A stretch of 64,000 bases of DNA from positions 1 through 64,000 of the forward strand of contig OMRP01000013.1 of the NCBI GenBank assembly GCA_900313615.1, read 5' to 3'. Shown here one piece after another: positions 8,109 to 18,600 of the stretch. The translations under genes were made by a program, and so were the position numbers. This stretch comes from an uncultured Prevotellaceae bacterium. GTDB taxonomy: Bacteria > Bacteroidota > Bacteroidia > Bacteroidales > Bacteroidaceae. Under the pieces are notes generated by a model. It made no database searches and was not told where the DNA came from. It worked only from the letters and a program-made list of their open reading frames with translations. How positions within the stretch are numbered: the first letter of the stretch is position 1; each line of letters begins with the position of its first letter.

Positions 8109-11100
8109 ATGATTCGTTTTTTCAAAACACCATCAGAGAGTATTTTAGGAGTAGGCTCGGAGCAGCCCATCAACGTTGAAGACATACAAAAACTATGTTG
8201 GCTTTTCGGCGAAGCACAAGTTGTTGACAGTGAATCGATGGACGGTTTTTTCATCGGTCCACGTCGCGAGATGATAACGCCTTGGAGCACCAACGCAGTG
8301 GAGATTACCCAAAACATGGGTATCACAGGCATTAACCGCATAGAGGAGTTCTTTCCCGTAAGCAGTGAGGATGCAGACCATGACCCGATGCTCCAACGTA
8401 TGTACAAAGGGTTGGACCAAGAAGCGTTCACCACCCACCGCCAACCAGAGCCCATCCGCCAGGTGGACGATTTGGAAGCTTACAACGAACAGGAGGGGCT
8501 TGCCCTGTCAGCCGAGGAGATCGACTACCTTCACCAAATAGAAAAACAACTGGGCAGACCGCTCACCGACTCCGAGATTTTCGGTTTTGCCCAAATCAAT
8601 AGCGAGCATTGCCGCCACAAGATTTTCGGTGGCACCTTCATCATCGATGGCGAAGAAAAAGAGTCATCGCTCTTTGCGATGATTAAACGAACGACGAAAG
8701 AGAACCCCAACCGCATCCTCTCCGCCTACAAAGACAACGTGGCCTTCGCCCGTGGTCCAAAAGTGGAGCAGTTCGCCCCCAAGGACCAGTCCACCGCCGA
8801 CTTCTTCGAGGTGAAAGAAGTGGAGAGTGTCATCTCGCTGAAAGCCGAGACGCACAACTTCCCCACCACGGTGGAACCATTCAACGGTGCCGCCACAGGC
8901 ACCGGAGGCGAGATTCGCGACCGCATGGGTGGCGGCGTCGGCTCATGGCCCATCGCCGGTACCGCCGTATACATGACCGCCTATCCCCGATTGAAAGGCG
9001 ACGAGGGCGACGACATCGTGTTGCGCGACTGGGAACAGATTCTCCCTGTGCGCCAATGGCTTTACCAGACCCCCGAACAGATACTCATCAAGGCTTCGAA
9101 TGGCGCCTCCGATTTCGGCAACAAATTCGGCCAGCCCCTCATCTGCGGATCCGTGCTCACTTTTGAACACCAAGAGGGCGATGAGAAATATGCTTACGAC
9201 AAGGTGATTATGTTGGCTGGTGGTGTGGGTTACGGCACCCGTCGTGACTGTCTGAAACGCGAGCCCCAGAAAGGCAACAAGATTGTTGTGGTGGGTGGTG
9301 ACAACTACCGCATCGGACTGGGTGGCGGTAGCGTATCGTCAGTAGACACCGGTCGTTATAGCAACGGCATCGAGCTGAATGCCGTGCAACGCGCCAATCC
9401 CGAAATGCAGAAACGTGCTTACAACCTTGTGCGCGCGCTCTGTGAGGAAGAGGTGAACCCTGTGGTGAGCATTCACGACCATGGCTCGGCAGGTCACCTG
9501 AACTGTCTATCCGAACTGGTGGAAGACTGCGGCGGTCGCATCGACATGACCCAATTGCCCATCGGAGACAAGACCCTCTCCGCCAAGGAGATTATCGCCA
9601 ATGAGAGTCAGGAACGCATGGGTCTGCTCATCGACGAACAACATATCGAGCATGTCAGGAAAATTGCTGAGCGCGAGCGTGCCCCATTGTATGTGGTGGG
9701 TGAAACCACTGGCGATGCCCATTTCTCGTTCGTACAAGGCGACGGCGTGAAGCCTTTCGACCTGGATGTGGCGCAGATGTTCGGCCATTCGCCAAAGACC
9801 ATCATGCGCGATGAGACTGTGGAGCGTCATTATGAGAATGTCGAATATCCGATATTATCGGAAGACTCGGAGTACTCGGAAAAATCAGAGAAATCGGATT
9901 CTTCCGAACTGCTCGAGGATTACGTGCGCCGTGTGCTCCAGATGGAAGCCGTAGCTTGCAAAGACTGGCTCACCAACAAGGTAGACCGCTCCGTGACCGG
10001 CAAGATTGCCCGTCAACAGTGCCAGGGACAGTTACAGTTGCCCCTCTCCGACTGTGGTGTAGTGGCACTCGACTATCGTGGCAAGAAAGGCATCGCCACC
10101 GCCCTAGGTCATGCCCCACAGGCAGGTTTGGCCCGTCCTGAAGCCGGCAGTGTATTGTCTGTGGCTGAGTCGCTGACCAACATCGTGTGGGCACCCCTTA
10201 CCGATGGTCTGCGTGGTGTGTCACTCTCCGCCAACTGGATGTGGCCCTGTCGTTCACAGAAAGGCGAAGATGCCCGTCTGTACCGTGCCGTGGAAGCCCT
10301 GAGCGATTTCTGCTGCCAGTTGCATGTGAACGTGCCCACGGGCAAGGACTCCCTCTCGATGAGTCAGCAATATCCCAATGGCGACAAGATTATCGCACCA
10401 GGTACCGTCATCGTCACCTCTGGTGGCGAAGTGAGCGACATCCGCAAGGTGGTGTCGCCCGTCATCGTCAACGACAAGAACTCATCCCTCTACCATATCG
10501 ACTTCAGCTTCGACGAGCTACGTCTCGGCGGCTCCGCCTTCGCGCAGTCGTTGGGCAAGGTAGGTGATGATGTGCCTACCGTGGCCAATGCCGACTATTT
10601 CGCTGAATGTTTCGAGGCCGTGCAAGACCTCATCCGTCGTGGTTGGGTGATGTCTGGTCATGACATCAGCGCTGGCGGCCTTATCACCACCCTGTTGGAG
10701 ATGAGTTTCGCCAACACCACTGGCGGCATCCACATCAACCTACACGACATCAACGGCGACGTCGTAAAGATTCTCATGGCAGAGAACCCCGGCGTAATCA
10801 TCCAGGTGTCCGACAAGCACAAAGATGAACTGAAAGCCTACTTCGAAGATTTGGGCATAGGCTATGCCAAGATAGGCTACCCCACCCCCAAAGAACGCAC
10901 GCTGACAGTGAAGAAAGACGCTTTCGAGCATTCGTTCGACATCGACGCCCTGCGCGACGTGTGGTACCGTACCTCATACCTTCTCGACCGCAAGCAGAGC
11001 CGCAACGGACGCGCCCGCATGCGTTTCGATAACTACAAGCAGCAACCTATCGACATCGTGCTGAACCGCCATTTCAGTGGCCGTCTGTCGCAATTCCATC

Positions 11101-11882
11101 TTAGTGCCGACCGCAAGAAGCGCAGTGGCATCACCGCCGCCATCATCCGCGAGAAAGGCACCAATGGCGAACGTGAGATGGCCTACTCGCTCTACCTCGC
11201 TGGTTTCGATGTGAAAGACGTGATGATGACCGACCTCATCAGCGGCCGCGAGACCCTCGACGACGTGAACATGATCGTGTTCTGTGGCGGATTCTCCAAC
11301 AGCGACGTTTTGGGCAGCGCCAAGGGCTGGGCCGGCGCCTTCCTCTACAACCCCAAGGCCAAGGAAGCACTCGACCGTTTCTATGCCCGCAAAGACACCC
11401 TATCGTTGGGCATCTGCAACGGCTGTCAGTTGATGGTTGAACTGAATCTCATCAATCCCGAGCATGAACAGCGCGCCCGTATGGAGCACAACGATTCGCG
11501 CAAGTTCGAGAGTGCCTATCTGGGACTCGACATCCCCGAGAACAAGAGTGTAATGTTTGGCTCGCTCAGTGGCAGCCGTCTCGGCATCTGGGTTGCCCAT
11601 GGCGAAGGAAAGTTCCACTTGCCCGAAGACCTGTCGAGATACCATGTGGTAGCCCGTTACGCTTATGACGAATACCCTGGCAACCCCAACGGTTCGGACC
11701 ACAGCGTGGCAGGTATCTGCTCCGCCGACGGCCGTCATCTTGCGATGATGCCTCACCTGGAGCGCGCCATCTTCCCCTGGCAGTGCGGTTGGTATCCCGA
11801 GCGTCGCCGCAACGACGAGGTGACGCCATGGATAGAGGCCTTCGTGAACGCCAGAAAATGGATAGAGAGAATTCACAATTGA
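8109..11882 (+). CDS. purL: phosphoribosylformylglycinamidine synthase (large, single-chain)
   Basis: 1257 residues. It converts FGAR, glutamine and ATP to FGAM in step four of purine synthesis. The fused long form is present: N-terminal PurS-like part, two AIR-synthase-type halves (AETHNFPTTVEPFNGAATGTGGEIRD; later GRPE-like SGHDISAGG) and a C-terminal glutaminase with nucleophile Cys near residue 1102 (LGICNGCQ). Residues ~582-600 are an odd Ser/Glu-rich stretch (SEDSEYSEKSEKSDSSE) between the halves. It has its own promoter, and the chromate transporter pair follows 74 bp downstream. A PurR-type or purine riboswitch signal is not visible in the 22-bp leader. Confidence 0.95.
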   Translation: MIRFFKTPSESILGVGSEQPINVEDIQKLCWLFGEAQVVDSESMDGFFIGPRREMITPWSTNAVEITQNMGITGINRIEEFFPVSSEDADHDPMLQRMYKGLDQEAFTTHRQPEPIRQVDDLEAYNEQEGLALSAEEIDYLHQIEKQLGRPLTDSEIFGFAQINSEHCRHKIFGGTFIIDGEEKESSLFAMIKRTTKENPNRILSAYKDNVAFARGPKVEQFAPKDQSTADFFEVKEVESVISLKAETHNFPTTVEPFNGAATGTGGEIRDRMGGGVGSWPIAGTAVYMTAYPRLKGDEGDDIVLRDWEQILPVRQWLYQTPEQILIKASNGASDFGNKFGQPLICGSVLTFEHQEGDEKYAYDKVIMLAGGVGYGTRRDCLKREPQKGNKIVVVGGDNYRIGLGGGSVSSVDTGRYSNGIELNAVQRANPEMQKRAYNLVRALCEEEVNPVVSIHDHGSAGHLNCLSELVEDCGGRIDMTQLPIGDKTLSAKEIIANESQERMGLLIDEQHIEHVRKIAERERAPLYVVGETTGDAHFSFVQGDGVKPFDLDVAQMFGHSPKTIMRDETVERHYENVEYPILSEDSEYSEKSEKSDSSELLEDYVRRVLQMEAVACKDWLTNKVDRSVTGKIARQQCQGQLQLPLSDCGVVALDYRGKKGIATALGHAPQAGLARPEAGSVLSVAESLTNIVWAPLTDGLRGVSLSANWMWPCRSQKGEDARLYRAVEALSDFCCQLHVNVPTGKDSLSMSQQYPNGDKIIAPGTVIVTSGGEVSDIRKVVSPVIVNDKNSSLYHIDFSFDELRLGGSAFAQSLGKVGDDVPTVANADYFAECFEAVQDLIRRGWVMSGHDISAGGLITTLLEMSFANTTGGIHINLHDINGDVVKILMAENPGVIIQVSDKHKDELKAYFEDLGIGYAKIGYPTPKERTLTVKKDAFEHSFDIDALRDVWYRTSYLLDRKQSRNGRARMRFDNYKQQPIDIVLNRHFSGRLSQFHLSADRKKRSGITAAIIREKGTNGEREMAYSLYLAGFDVKDVMMTDLISGRETLDDVNMIVFCGGFSNSDVLGSAKGWAGAFLYNPKAKEALDRFYARKDTLSLGICNGCQLMVELNLINPEHEQRARMEHNDSRKFESAYLGLDIPENKSVMFGSLSGSRLGIWVAHGEGKFHLPEDLSRYHVVARYAYDEYPGNPNGSDHSVAGICSADGRHLAMMPHLERAIFPWQCGWYPERRRNDEVTPWIEAFVNARKWIERIHN

Positions 11883-11956
11883 TAATTGACGATTCATAAT
11901 TCACAATTAAATAATCGCGAAGCGACAATTAAAAATTCAACATTCAAAAATAACAA

Positions 11957-12502
11957 ATGAACATCTACTGGGATTGTTTCAAGACTTTCATGAAGATAGG
12001 CGCCTTTACATTGGGAGGTGGCTACGCCATGATACCCATCATCGAGCATGAGGTGGTGGAGAAACACAAGTGGGTGGAGAAGGATGAGTTCCTCGACCTC
12101 ATCGCCATCTCACAGAGTTGTCCCGGTGTGTTCGCCATCAACATCAGCGTTTTCATCGGCTATAAACTGCGCAAGGTGAGAGGAGCCTTGTGCACCGCCC
12201 TGGGCACCGCTCTTCCCTCGTTCCTCATCATCCTGCTCATCGCCATGTTCTTCGTGCAGTTTAAGGACAACAAGGTGGTTGCCGCCATGTTCAACGGCAT
12301 CCGTCCCGCTGTGGTGGCCCTCATCGCTGTTCCTACATTTAATTTGGCGAAGAGAGCGCACATCACACTGGCCAACTGCTGGATACCCATCCTGAGCACC
12401 ATCTTGATATGGCTCATGGGGGTGAACCCCGTGTTCGTTATCTTGGGAGCCGGCCTAGCCGGATATATGTATGGTAAACTCATTAAACCCACCGAGTCAT
12501 GA
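11957..12502 (+). CDS. chrA: chromate transporter family protein, first half
   Basis: 181 residues, a single CHR domain with about five or six membrane helices and the family N-terminal signature (TLGGGYAMIPIIEHEVVEK, then SQSCPGVFAINISVFIGY). Short CHR proteins work as pairs inserted in opposite orientation. Its partner begins in the last four bases of this gene, so translation is coupled. Long homologues expel chromate; in an anaerobe without other resistance genes the natural substrate may be another oxyanion such as sulfate. This is inferred from family only. Confidence 0.88.
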   Translation: MNIYWDCFKTFMKIGAFTLGGGYAMIPIIEHEVVEKHKWVEKDEFLDLIAISQSCPGVFAINISVFIGYKLRKVRGALCTALGTALPSFLIILLIAMFFVQFKDNKVVAAMFNGIRPAVVALIAVPTFNLAKRAHITLANCWIPILSTILIWLMGVNPVFVILGAGLAGYMYGKLIKPTES

Positions 12503-13074
12503 TATTTCTCAAACTGTTCATCACCTTCTTTGAGATAGGCCTCTTCGGTTTCGGTGGCGGCTATGGCATGCTGTCACTCATCCAGACCGAGGTGGTACAC
12601 CATCACCAATGGGTGACGACAGCCGAGTTCACCAATATCGTAGCGGTGAGTCAGATGACCCCTGGTCCCATCGGCATCAACTCCGCCACCTACTGTGGCT
12701 ACTCCGCCGTCCATAACGCTGGCATGGGCGAATGCATGGCCATCCTAGGCAGTGCCACCGCCACATTTGCCCTTGTTCTCCCCTCGTTCATCCTCATGAT
12801 ACTCATCGCCAAGATGTTCATGAAATATATAAACACCCCTATAGTGAACGACATCTTCAGCGTGCTCCGTCCCACTGTGGTGGGACTGCTCGCCGCCGCC
12901 ACCCTATTGCTCATGAACAGTGACAACTTCTCAACCTTTGGGTTGAACCCCTGGCATTTCTGCATTAGCGTGGCTCTCTTTGTGGTTACCTTCGTTGGTA
13001 CCTTATGCTTAAAGATCAACCCTATACGAATGATAGGCTATGCAGCCTTCGCCGGTCTGCTGCTGCTCTACTAA
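12499..13074 (+). CDS. chrA: chromate transporter family protein, second half
   Basis: 191 residues, the second CHR half (GFGGGYGMLSLIQTEVV, then SQMTPGPIGINSATYCGY), membrane-embedded. Its ATG overlaps the TGA of the first half (ATGA at 12499-12502), the usual arrangement for two-subunit CHR transporters. The two halves are clearly homologous but diverged. The nuclease gene follows by 17 bp, so it may be co-transcribed although its function appears unrelated. Confidence 0.88.
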   Translation: MIFLKLFITFFEIGLFGFGGGYGMLSLIQTEVVHHHQWVTTAEFTNIVAVSQMTPGPIGINSATYCGYSAVHNAGMGECMAILGSATATFALVLPSFILMILIAKMFMKYINTPIVNDIFSVLRPTVVGLLAAATLLLMNSDNFSTFGLNPWHFCISVALFVVTFVGTLCLKINPIRMIGYAAFAGLLLLY

Positions 13075-13091
13075 CCGACAACCTACCTATT

Positions 13092-14126
13092 ATGAAAAAA
13101 ATCCTCACAACCCTTCTGCTCTGCTGCATGGCCTTGACCCTCCATGCCCAGGACACAGACACCGAAACACCTAACCTGTTGCGTTACTATCTGAAAGATG
13201 GCAGCACGTTTGAGGTGCCTATATACCGTCTCGACCGCCTACAGCGTGTGGGTTCCATCGGTATCAACATCATCTACAACGATGGCGACCCCAATGTGAG
13301 CGTTTTGTTCAGTCAGTTGGACAGTATCGTATTTGCATACGACCCCTCCGCAGTCAAGCCCGCTGATACCAATGTGAACAGGAACAGAGACAAGCGGGCC
13401 GTAGGATTGGAGTTTCCGAGGCTTGTCGGCGATGCCATGAATATCATCTCTCAGCCCACCACCCAGCAGTTGGGCATCACCTATTCATTGGAATGGGACT
13501 GTTCTAAGCGTGCCCAGCGTTGGACCTGTTATCAGATGCACAACGGGCTGCCCAACAACAACGTGGGTCGTAACGACTCATGGTCCGTTGACCCCAATAT
13601 CCCCTCACAGTACCAAACAGACAACAGCGACTATAAGAATTCTGGATTCTCACGCGGACACATGTGTCCGTCATCGGACCGTCAGACCACGGTGGAGCAG
13701 AACAAGCAGACGTTCTACTACAGTAACATGCATCCCCAGTACCAGAACCACAATGGTGTGCTCTGGGCCAAGATGGAGCAACAGATAACCAACACCTGGG
13801 ACAAGGCCTCGTTCCGCGACACGCTCTACGTGGTGAAGGCTGGTACTATCCGTGATGACCAGATTATGCAATATACGGCATCTGGCATTCCCGTACCCCA
13901 ATATTTCTACATGGCCGTGCTATGCGTGAAGAACGACCAATTCAAGGCGTTGGCTTTCTGGACCAAACATGAGAACAAATCGATTAAGAACGCCAATCTT
14001 GCCGACTATGCCATCACCATTGACGAGTTGGAGGAAAAAACGGGAATCGACTTCTTCTGCAACCTGCCCGACGATATCGAGGAGCAGGTGGAAAGCACGC
14101 TCGAATTGAATAAATGGGGGCTGTGA
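13092..14126 (+). CDS. secreted DNA/RNA non-specific endonuclease (NUC1 family)
   Basis: 344 residues; signal peptide about 1-19 (MKKILTTLLLCCMALTLHAQ). Residues ~25-100 form an N-terminal region of a kind common in Prevotella secreted proteins (YYLKDGSTFEVPIYRLDRL, then VSVLFSQLDSIVF). The rest is the beta-beta-alpha-metal nuclease with SRGHMCPSSDR: His ~190 is the general base, although the usual DRGH has Ser in place of Asp, as in other Bacteroidetes members. It probably degrades extracellular nucleic acid for nucleotides. The start at 13092 is chosen because the upstream in-frame extension overlaps the transporter gene and would bury the signal peptide. Confidence 0.88.
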   Translation: MKKILTTLLLCCMALTLHAQDTDTETPNLLRYYLKDGSTFEVPIYRLDRLQRVGSIGINIIYNDGDPNVSVLFSQLDSIVFAYDPSAVKPADTNVNRNRDKRAVGLEFPRLVGDAMNIISQPTTQQLGITYSLEWDCSKRAQRWTCYQMHNGLPNNNVGRNDSWSVDPNIPSQYQTDNSDYKNSGFSRGHMCPSSDRQTTVEQNKQTFYYSNMHPQYQNHNGVLWAKMEQQITNTWDKASFRDTLYVVKAGTIRDDQIMQYTASGIPVPQYFYMAVLCVKNDQFKALAFWTKHENKSIKNANLADYAITIDELEEKTGIDFFCNLPDDIEEQVESTLELNKWGL

Positions 14127-14207
14127 AAGTTATTGAAAATTGAATATTGGTTATTGGAAATTGAGAATTGAAAATTTAGGTTGAACCCTTCACCTTGGAT
14201 TTATAAC

Positions 14208-14247
14208 CCAAATCGGCCATTAGACTTTGAACTAATGGCCGATTTGG
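14208..14247. terminator. terminator between the nuclease and tolC genes
   Basis: A perfect 16-bp stem (14208-14223 with 14232-14247) has an 8-nt loop and is followed on the plus strand by TTTTCGCTTT. It lies between two convergent genes, 81 bp after the nuclease stop and 8 bp from the tolC stop, so it probably serves both. Confidence 0.85.
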
Positions 14248-14255
14248 TTTTCGCT

Positions 14256-15608
14256 TTACATTCCCAAGGATTGGCGGTAGTCGATGATTCGTTTTTGATA
14301 GTCGGCGAAAGCATCGGTGCGCTTGTCCATTGCCTGTTGGTAGAGCAATTGTGCCTGCAACAGGTCATTCATGGTACATGTGCCCGCACGGTAGTAGTCG
14401 CGGTTGAGCCGTAGATTCTCCGTGGCCTGTTCGATGCTTCGGTCGGCGATTTCCAATTGTTGATAAGCCTCCTCCACATCGTTCCATGCCTTTTGCATAC
14501 GTATGCGCAACAGTTCAGAGTTGTCTTCCAACTGCTGTTCCGCCCGTTGCTGTTCTAGCTTCCGCCGTTTAATGGCATGCGAGCCACCCCACCAACTGGA
14601 GATGGGCACGCTAACTGTGGCGAACACCATGCCAAAAGTATGGTCACGGTCCATCAGGTTGTGGTAATTATAACCCGCCCCCACAGCCACGGATGGCAAG
14701 TTCTTCCCCACTTCCATGCGTCGTTGCAACTTTGCCGCCTCCACCTGTTGGTTCAACAGTTGGTATTCAGGCGTATTGGCGAGTGCCGTTTGATGGTCAT
14801 GACGAGAGATGAGCGCCGATGCCTGCTGCGCATCATAACTGAGTTGGTATTCCGTATTTTTCAGTCCGCAGTACTGCGCCAGCGTCATGCGTAGCAGTGC
14901 TATGCCGTTTTGCAGTCTCACCTTCTGGCTCTCCACCTCATTCTGTCGCAGTTGCACCTGTAGCAAGTCATTTCGCAATGTCAGTCCCGCCTGCACCGCC
15001 AACGACACATCTTTGTTGACGCTGCTGAGCAATTCCTCCACAACGGCGATGGTGTTCATCTTCTCCTGCAACGAAGCCAATTGCCAGAAATATTGTTCCG
15101 TAGTGCGTACCACCTCGTTTTCCGACAGGCGCAACTGCAGACGGCTTACCTCCTCGCCCACCTTGGCCAGTTGGAACCCATTCACTATCTGTCCGCCCAT
15201 GAACACCGGTTGCACAGCCATCACACTGGCTATAGTACCGTTTTTCATCATCGACATGCTAACAGGACTTGCCAGAGGAGTCAGCGCATTGATGATTTCC
15301 GGTGGCAACATCTGCGCATAAGCCGCCATGGTCTGCTGCATCTCCTGAGGAATGAACGATTTGGGGTCGACCTCTATCTTCGCCATGCCTTGGTTGGCAT
15401 TGAACCACAATCCCGTGGCACTTACCATGGGAAAGAATTTTGTGAACACTTCTTTTCGTTGCTGTTCTGCCGCCTCGATGCCCAGTTGGGCACTGCTCGT
15501 GGCATAGTTGTTGGCGAGCGCCGAATCGACAAGTTGTTGTACTGTATAGGTCTGCGCCGTTGCGGAGAGTGATGCCAGCAAGACGAGAGCGAGAATTGTT
15601 TTTTTCAT
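14256..15608 (-). CDS. TolC-family outer-membrane efflux channel
   Basis: 450 residues, signal peptide 1-18 (cleavage ATA-Q). Two repeated TolC-type helical hairpins are visible (VQQLVDSALANN at the start; LRLNRDYYRAGTCTMNDLLQAQ near the end), forming the trimeric tunnel through the outer membrane. It is the third gene of an adaptor-pump-channel operon; its ATG overlaps the pump stop codon by 4 bp. Substrate cannot be told from sequence. Expression is probably governed by the AraC-type regulator at 20176. Confidence 0.9.
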   Translation of the reverse strand: MKKTILALVLLASLSATAQTYTVQQLVDSALANNYATSSAQLGIEAAEQQRKEVFTKFFPMVSATGLWFNANQGMAKIEVDPKSFIPQEMQQTMAAYAQMLPPEIINALTPLASPVSMSMMKNGTIASVMAVQPVFMGGQIVNGFQLAKVGEEVSRLQLRLSENEVVRTTEQYFWQLASLQEKMNTIAVVEELLSSVNKDVSLAVQAGLTLRNDLLQVQLRQNEVESQKVRLQNGIALLRMTLAQYCGLKNTEYQLSYDAQQASALISRHDHQTALANTPEYQLLNQQVEAAKLQRRMEVGKNLPSVAVGAGYNYHNLMDRDHTFGMVFATVSVPISSWWGGSHAIKRRKLEQQRAEQQLEDNSELLRIRMQKAWNDVEEAYQQLEIADRSIEQATENLRLNRDYYRAGTCTMNDLLQAQLLYQQAMDKRTDAFADYQKRIIDYRQSLGM

Positions 15609-18600
15609 TTTTTACCTTTTACTTTTTTACCTTTCAACGATACTTTCCAGTAGATGACGGGCAGCATGGTGACCACCATGATGAGCGAGCCAATACCACC
15701 GGCGAAGATGGTCACACCCACTGGCATCCAGAACGACGAGCCGGCGATGATCATCGGCACCACACCCACCGCCGTCGTCGCCGTGGTGAGGAAGATAGGC
15801 ACCATGCGTCGTTTTCCCGCATCGTATGCTGCCTGTCGCACCGCCTTGTTGTATTCATCGGTCGGCAACGTCTCCCGCTTGCCCCTGAGGAGATCGATGG
15901 CATGTTCGAAGATGAGGATCTCGTTACGCATAATCATACCCATCAGCGTGATGACTCCCATGACCGAAGTAAGTCCCAAGGTACGGTTCATCAATCCCAG
16001 TCCGATGAGTGCACCAGGCAACATCAGTCCTAGAGCCGCTATGCACACGGAGGTGATGCCATATTTCTTGAAGTTGAACAGCAGGAAGAAGAAGATAATG
16101 ACCATGGCGATGGCCACGCCCCCGAAAATCTGCGGGAACGACTCGGCATCATATTCCACCTCGCCGCCCACCTCGGCACGCACGCCTTCTGGTATGTGCA
16201 CCTCATTGAGCATGATGTCGGCGATATGGCTCTCCACGGGCGCAGCGTAGACACCTTGCGCAAATTCGCCTGTCACCGTCATACATCGTTCACCGCCACG
16301 GTGCATGATACGGCTCTCGCTCCATTTCGGTTGCACCTTGGCCACCTGCCGTAATGGCACCGACGATGTGGAGCCATTCACGCCTCCGGCAATCATGGTC
16401 AGGGGCGATGCCAGACCTAAGTTTTCTATATCAGAGAAAGCCACCTTACTACTGTCCTTCAACACGATGGGCAACTGGTAGTCGTTCTCCCAGATAGAGC
16501 CCACCGACAGGTCGTTGGCTGCCGTGGCAAGCGACAATGCCGCCGTGGTGCGGCTGATGCCCAGTTGTGCCGAAGCTACCGGGTCGAGTTCTACGCTCAC
16601 CATCGGGAAAGGTTGCAGGAAATCGGTATGCACCCACTCCACCTCAGGCATCTCCCTCATGCGAGCCATCAACTGTTCAGCTGCATAATGCAATGAGTCG
16701 AGGTCTTCGCCATAGAACCGATATTCCAGTTCCGGCACAGAGAGATAGTCCAACCGTTTGAATTTCACATAAGCGTCGGGAAACGCCTCACTCCACATGG
16801 GTTGGTATTTAGCCAACAGCTCCAATGTCGCTTTTTGCGAAGTAGTGTTGACGATGAACTGCGCATAGTTCTTTCCAGCCATCTGCGGTGCATAACAGAC
16901 CATGAAACGTGGCGACGAGCAGCCCACGAAACTGGTGACGCCCGTCACCCGCTCGTCCTTGGCCAACACCAGGCGCATGGAATCAGCCACCTGACGAGTG
17001 TCGTCGATGCCCTTGCCATCCGGCAAAAACATTTCCACTGCAAACTGGTCGCGGTCGGCATAAGGGAACATTCGTATTTTCAACGTCGGTACAATCAGGC
17101 AGGAAAGCAGCACCAAGCCAATACCGCCGAAAATGGTCAACATAGGATGTCCGAAAGTGAAGTCCAGCACCTTGTTATATGTTCGCTGCACCCAGTTGGT
17201 GATGGCGTTGCCTCCCGTCTTCACTTTGCCAGGTTTGATGATGAGCACCTCGAGGAAAGGAATGACTGTGACGGCTAGGAAGAGCGACACCATGAGGTTG
17301 ATGGTGATGGTCCACGGGAAAGCCTGTATGGCATCACGGAACTCACCCCTCATGGTGAGCAACAACGGGAAAAAGATAACGCAGATGCAGAGCGTGGCCA
17401 ACATCATCGGCATGAAATACTGCCTGGCCGATTCTATCGCCGCCTGTTTCGGTTCATGTCCCTTACCGAGATATTCGAGGTATCCATCGATGACCACAAT
17501 GGCGTTGTCGACCACCATACCCAACACGACGATGAGTGCCGCCAGGGTGACTGTGTTCAGTTCAATTCCAGCCATGCACATGATACCCACCGAGATGAAT
17601 GTGGAGAGCGGTATGGTGATAGCCGCCACGATGGCCGAGCGTAAGGGGAAGAGCACCATCATCACCAATATAATGATGACCATCGAGATGATGAGGTCGC
17701 GCAGGAAGTCGCTCACGCTCGAACTAACCACCTTGGGTTGGTCGGCGATGCGCGTGATGTTCACATCCTCGGGAAAAATATTCTCCCGGAAGTCGTCGAG
17801 AACCTCGTCTACCTCCTCGCCATATTTCACGATATTGTTGCCCGGAGTCATCTCCAGTGAGAGCAGCACACAGGGATGCCCATCCTGTTCGATGAACCCT
17901 CCCGATGTGTCGTATTCGCGCACCACCTGTGCCACATCACACACACGCACCACCTTGCCCGACACGGGGTCGTTGAAAATGATTTGGTTGGCTATCTCCT
18001 CTTCGCCACGTTGTGTGGGCTCGATATGGATGGGTATCTGTTGGTCGTCGTTGCTGATGCTGCCGCTCATAGTGGTCAAGCCCTGTTGCTGCAGTTGGGT
18101 GAGCAACATCTGTTGGCCTATGCCATAAGCCTCCAGCCGTTGCCGGTTGACATACAGGCTGATTTGCTCCTTCTGCTCGCCATACACACGCACGTTGGCC
18201 ACCGAAGGTATGCGCCGCAACTGGTCACCCAGACGGTCGCTATAGTCATGCAGTTCGCGGTAACTACGTTCAGGACTCTCTATGGCGATGAGTAGCGCCG
18301 AGGTGTTTCCAAAGTCATCATTGGCCACGAGCGCCAGCACACCCGCCGGCAGCGTCTGCTTGAAGAGCGTCAGCCCATGTTTGATTTTGCTCCATACCTC
18401 ATCTTTGTTGTTCACATTATCATTGAGGCGCACCATCACCAAGCACATGCCGTTCTGCGCCGTGGTGGTGGTTTTCGTGCGGTTCACCTCTTGATAGGTG
18501 AAGAGGTAACGCTCCAACGGTTTGGCCACCTGTTCTTCCACCTCCTCTGTTGTGGCACCCGGATAGACAGCCACCACCACCCCTTGGCGGATGGTGAAGG

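Noticed and set aside
13005..13091. Longer N-terminus for the NUC1 nuclease
   Set aside because: It would overlap the chromate transporter gene and place the signal peptide internally.
14127..14255. Separate small gene between nuclease and tolC
   Set aside because: Only AT-rich repeats and a terminator hairpin are present.
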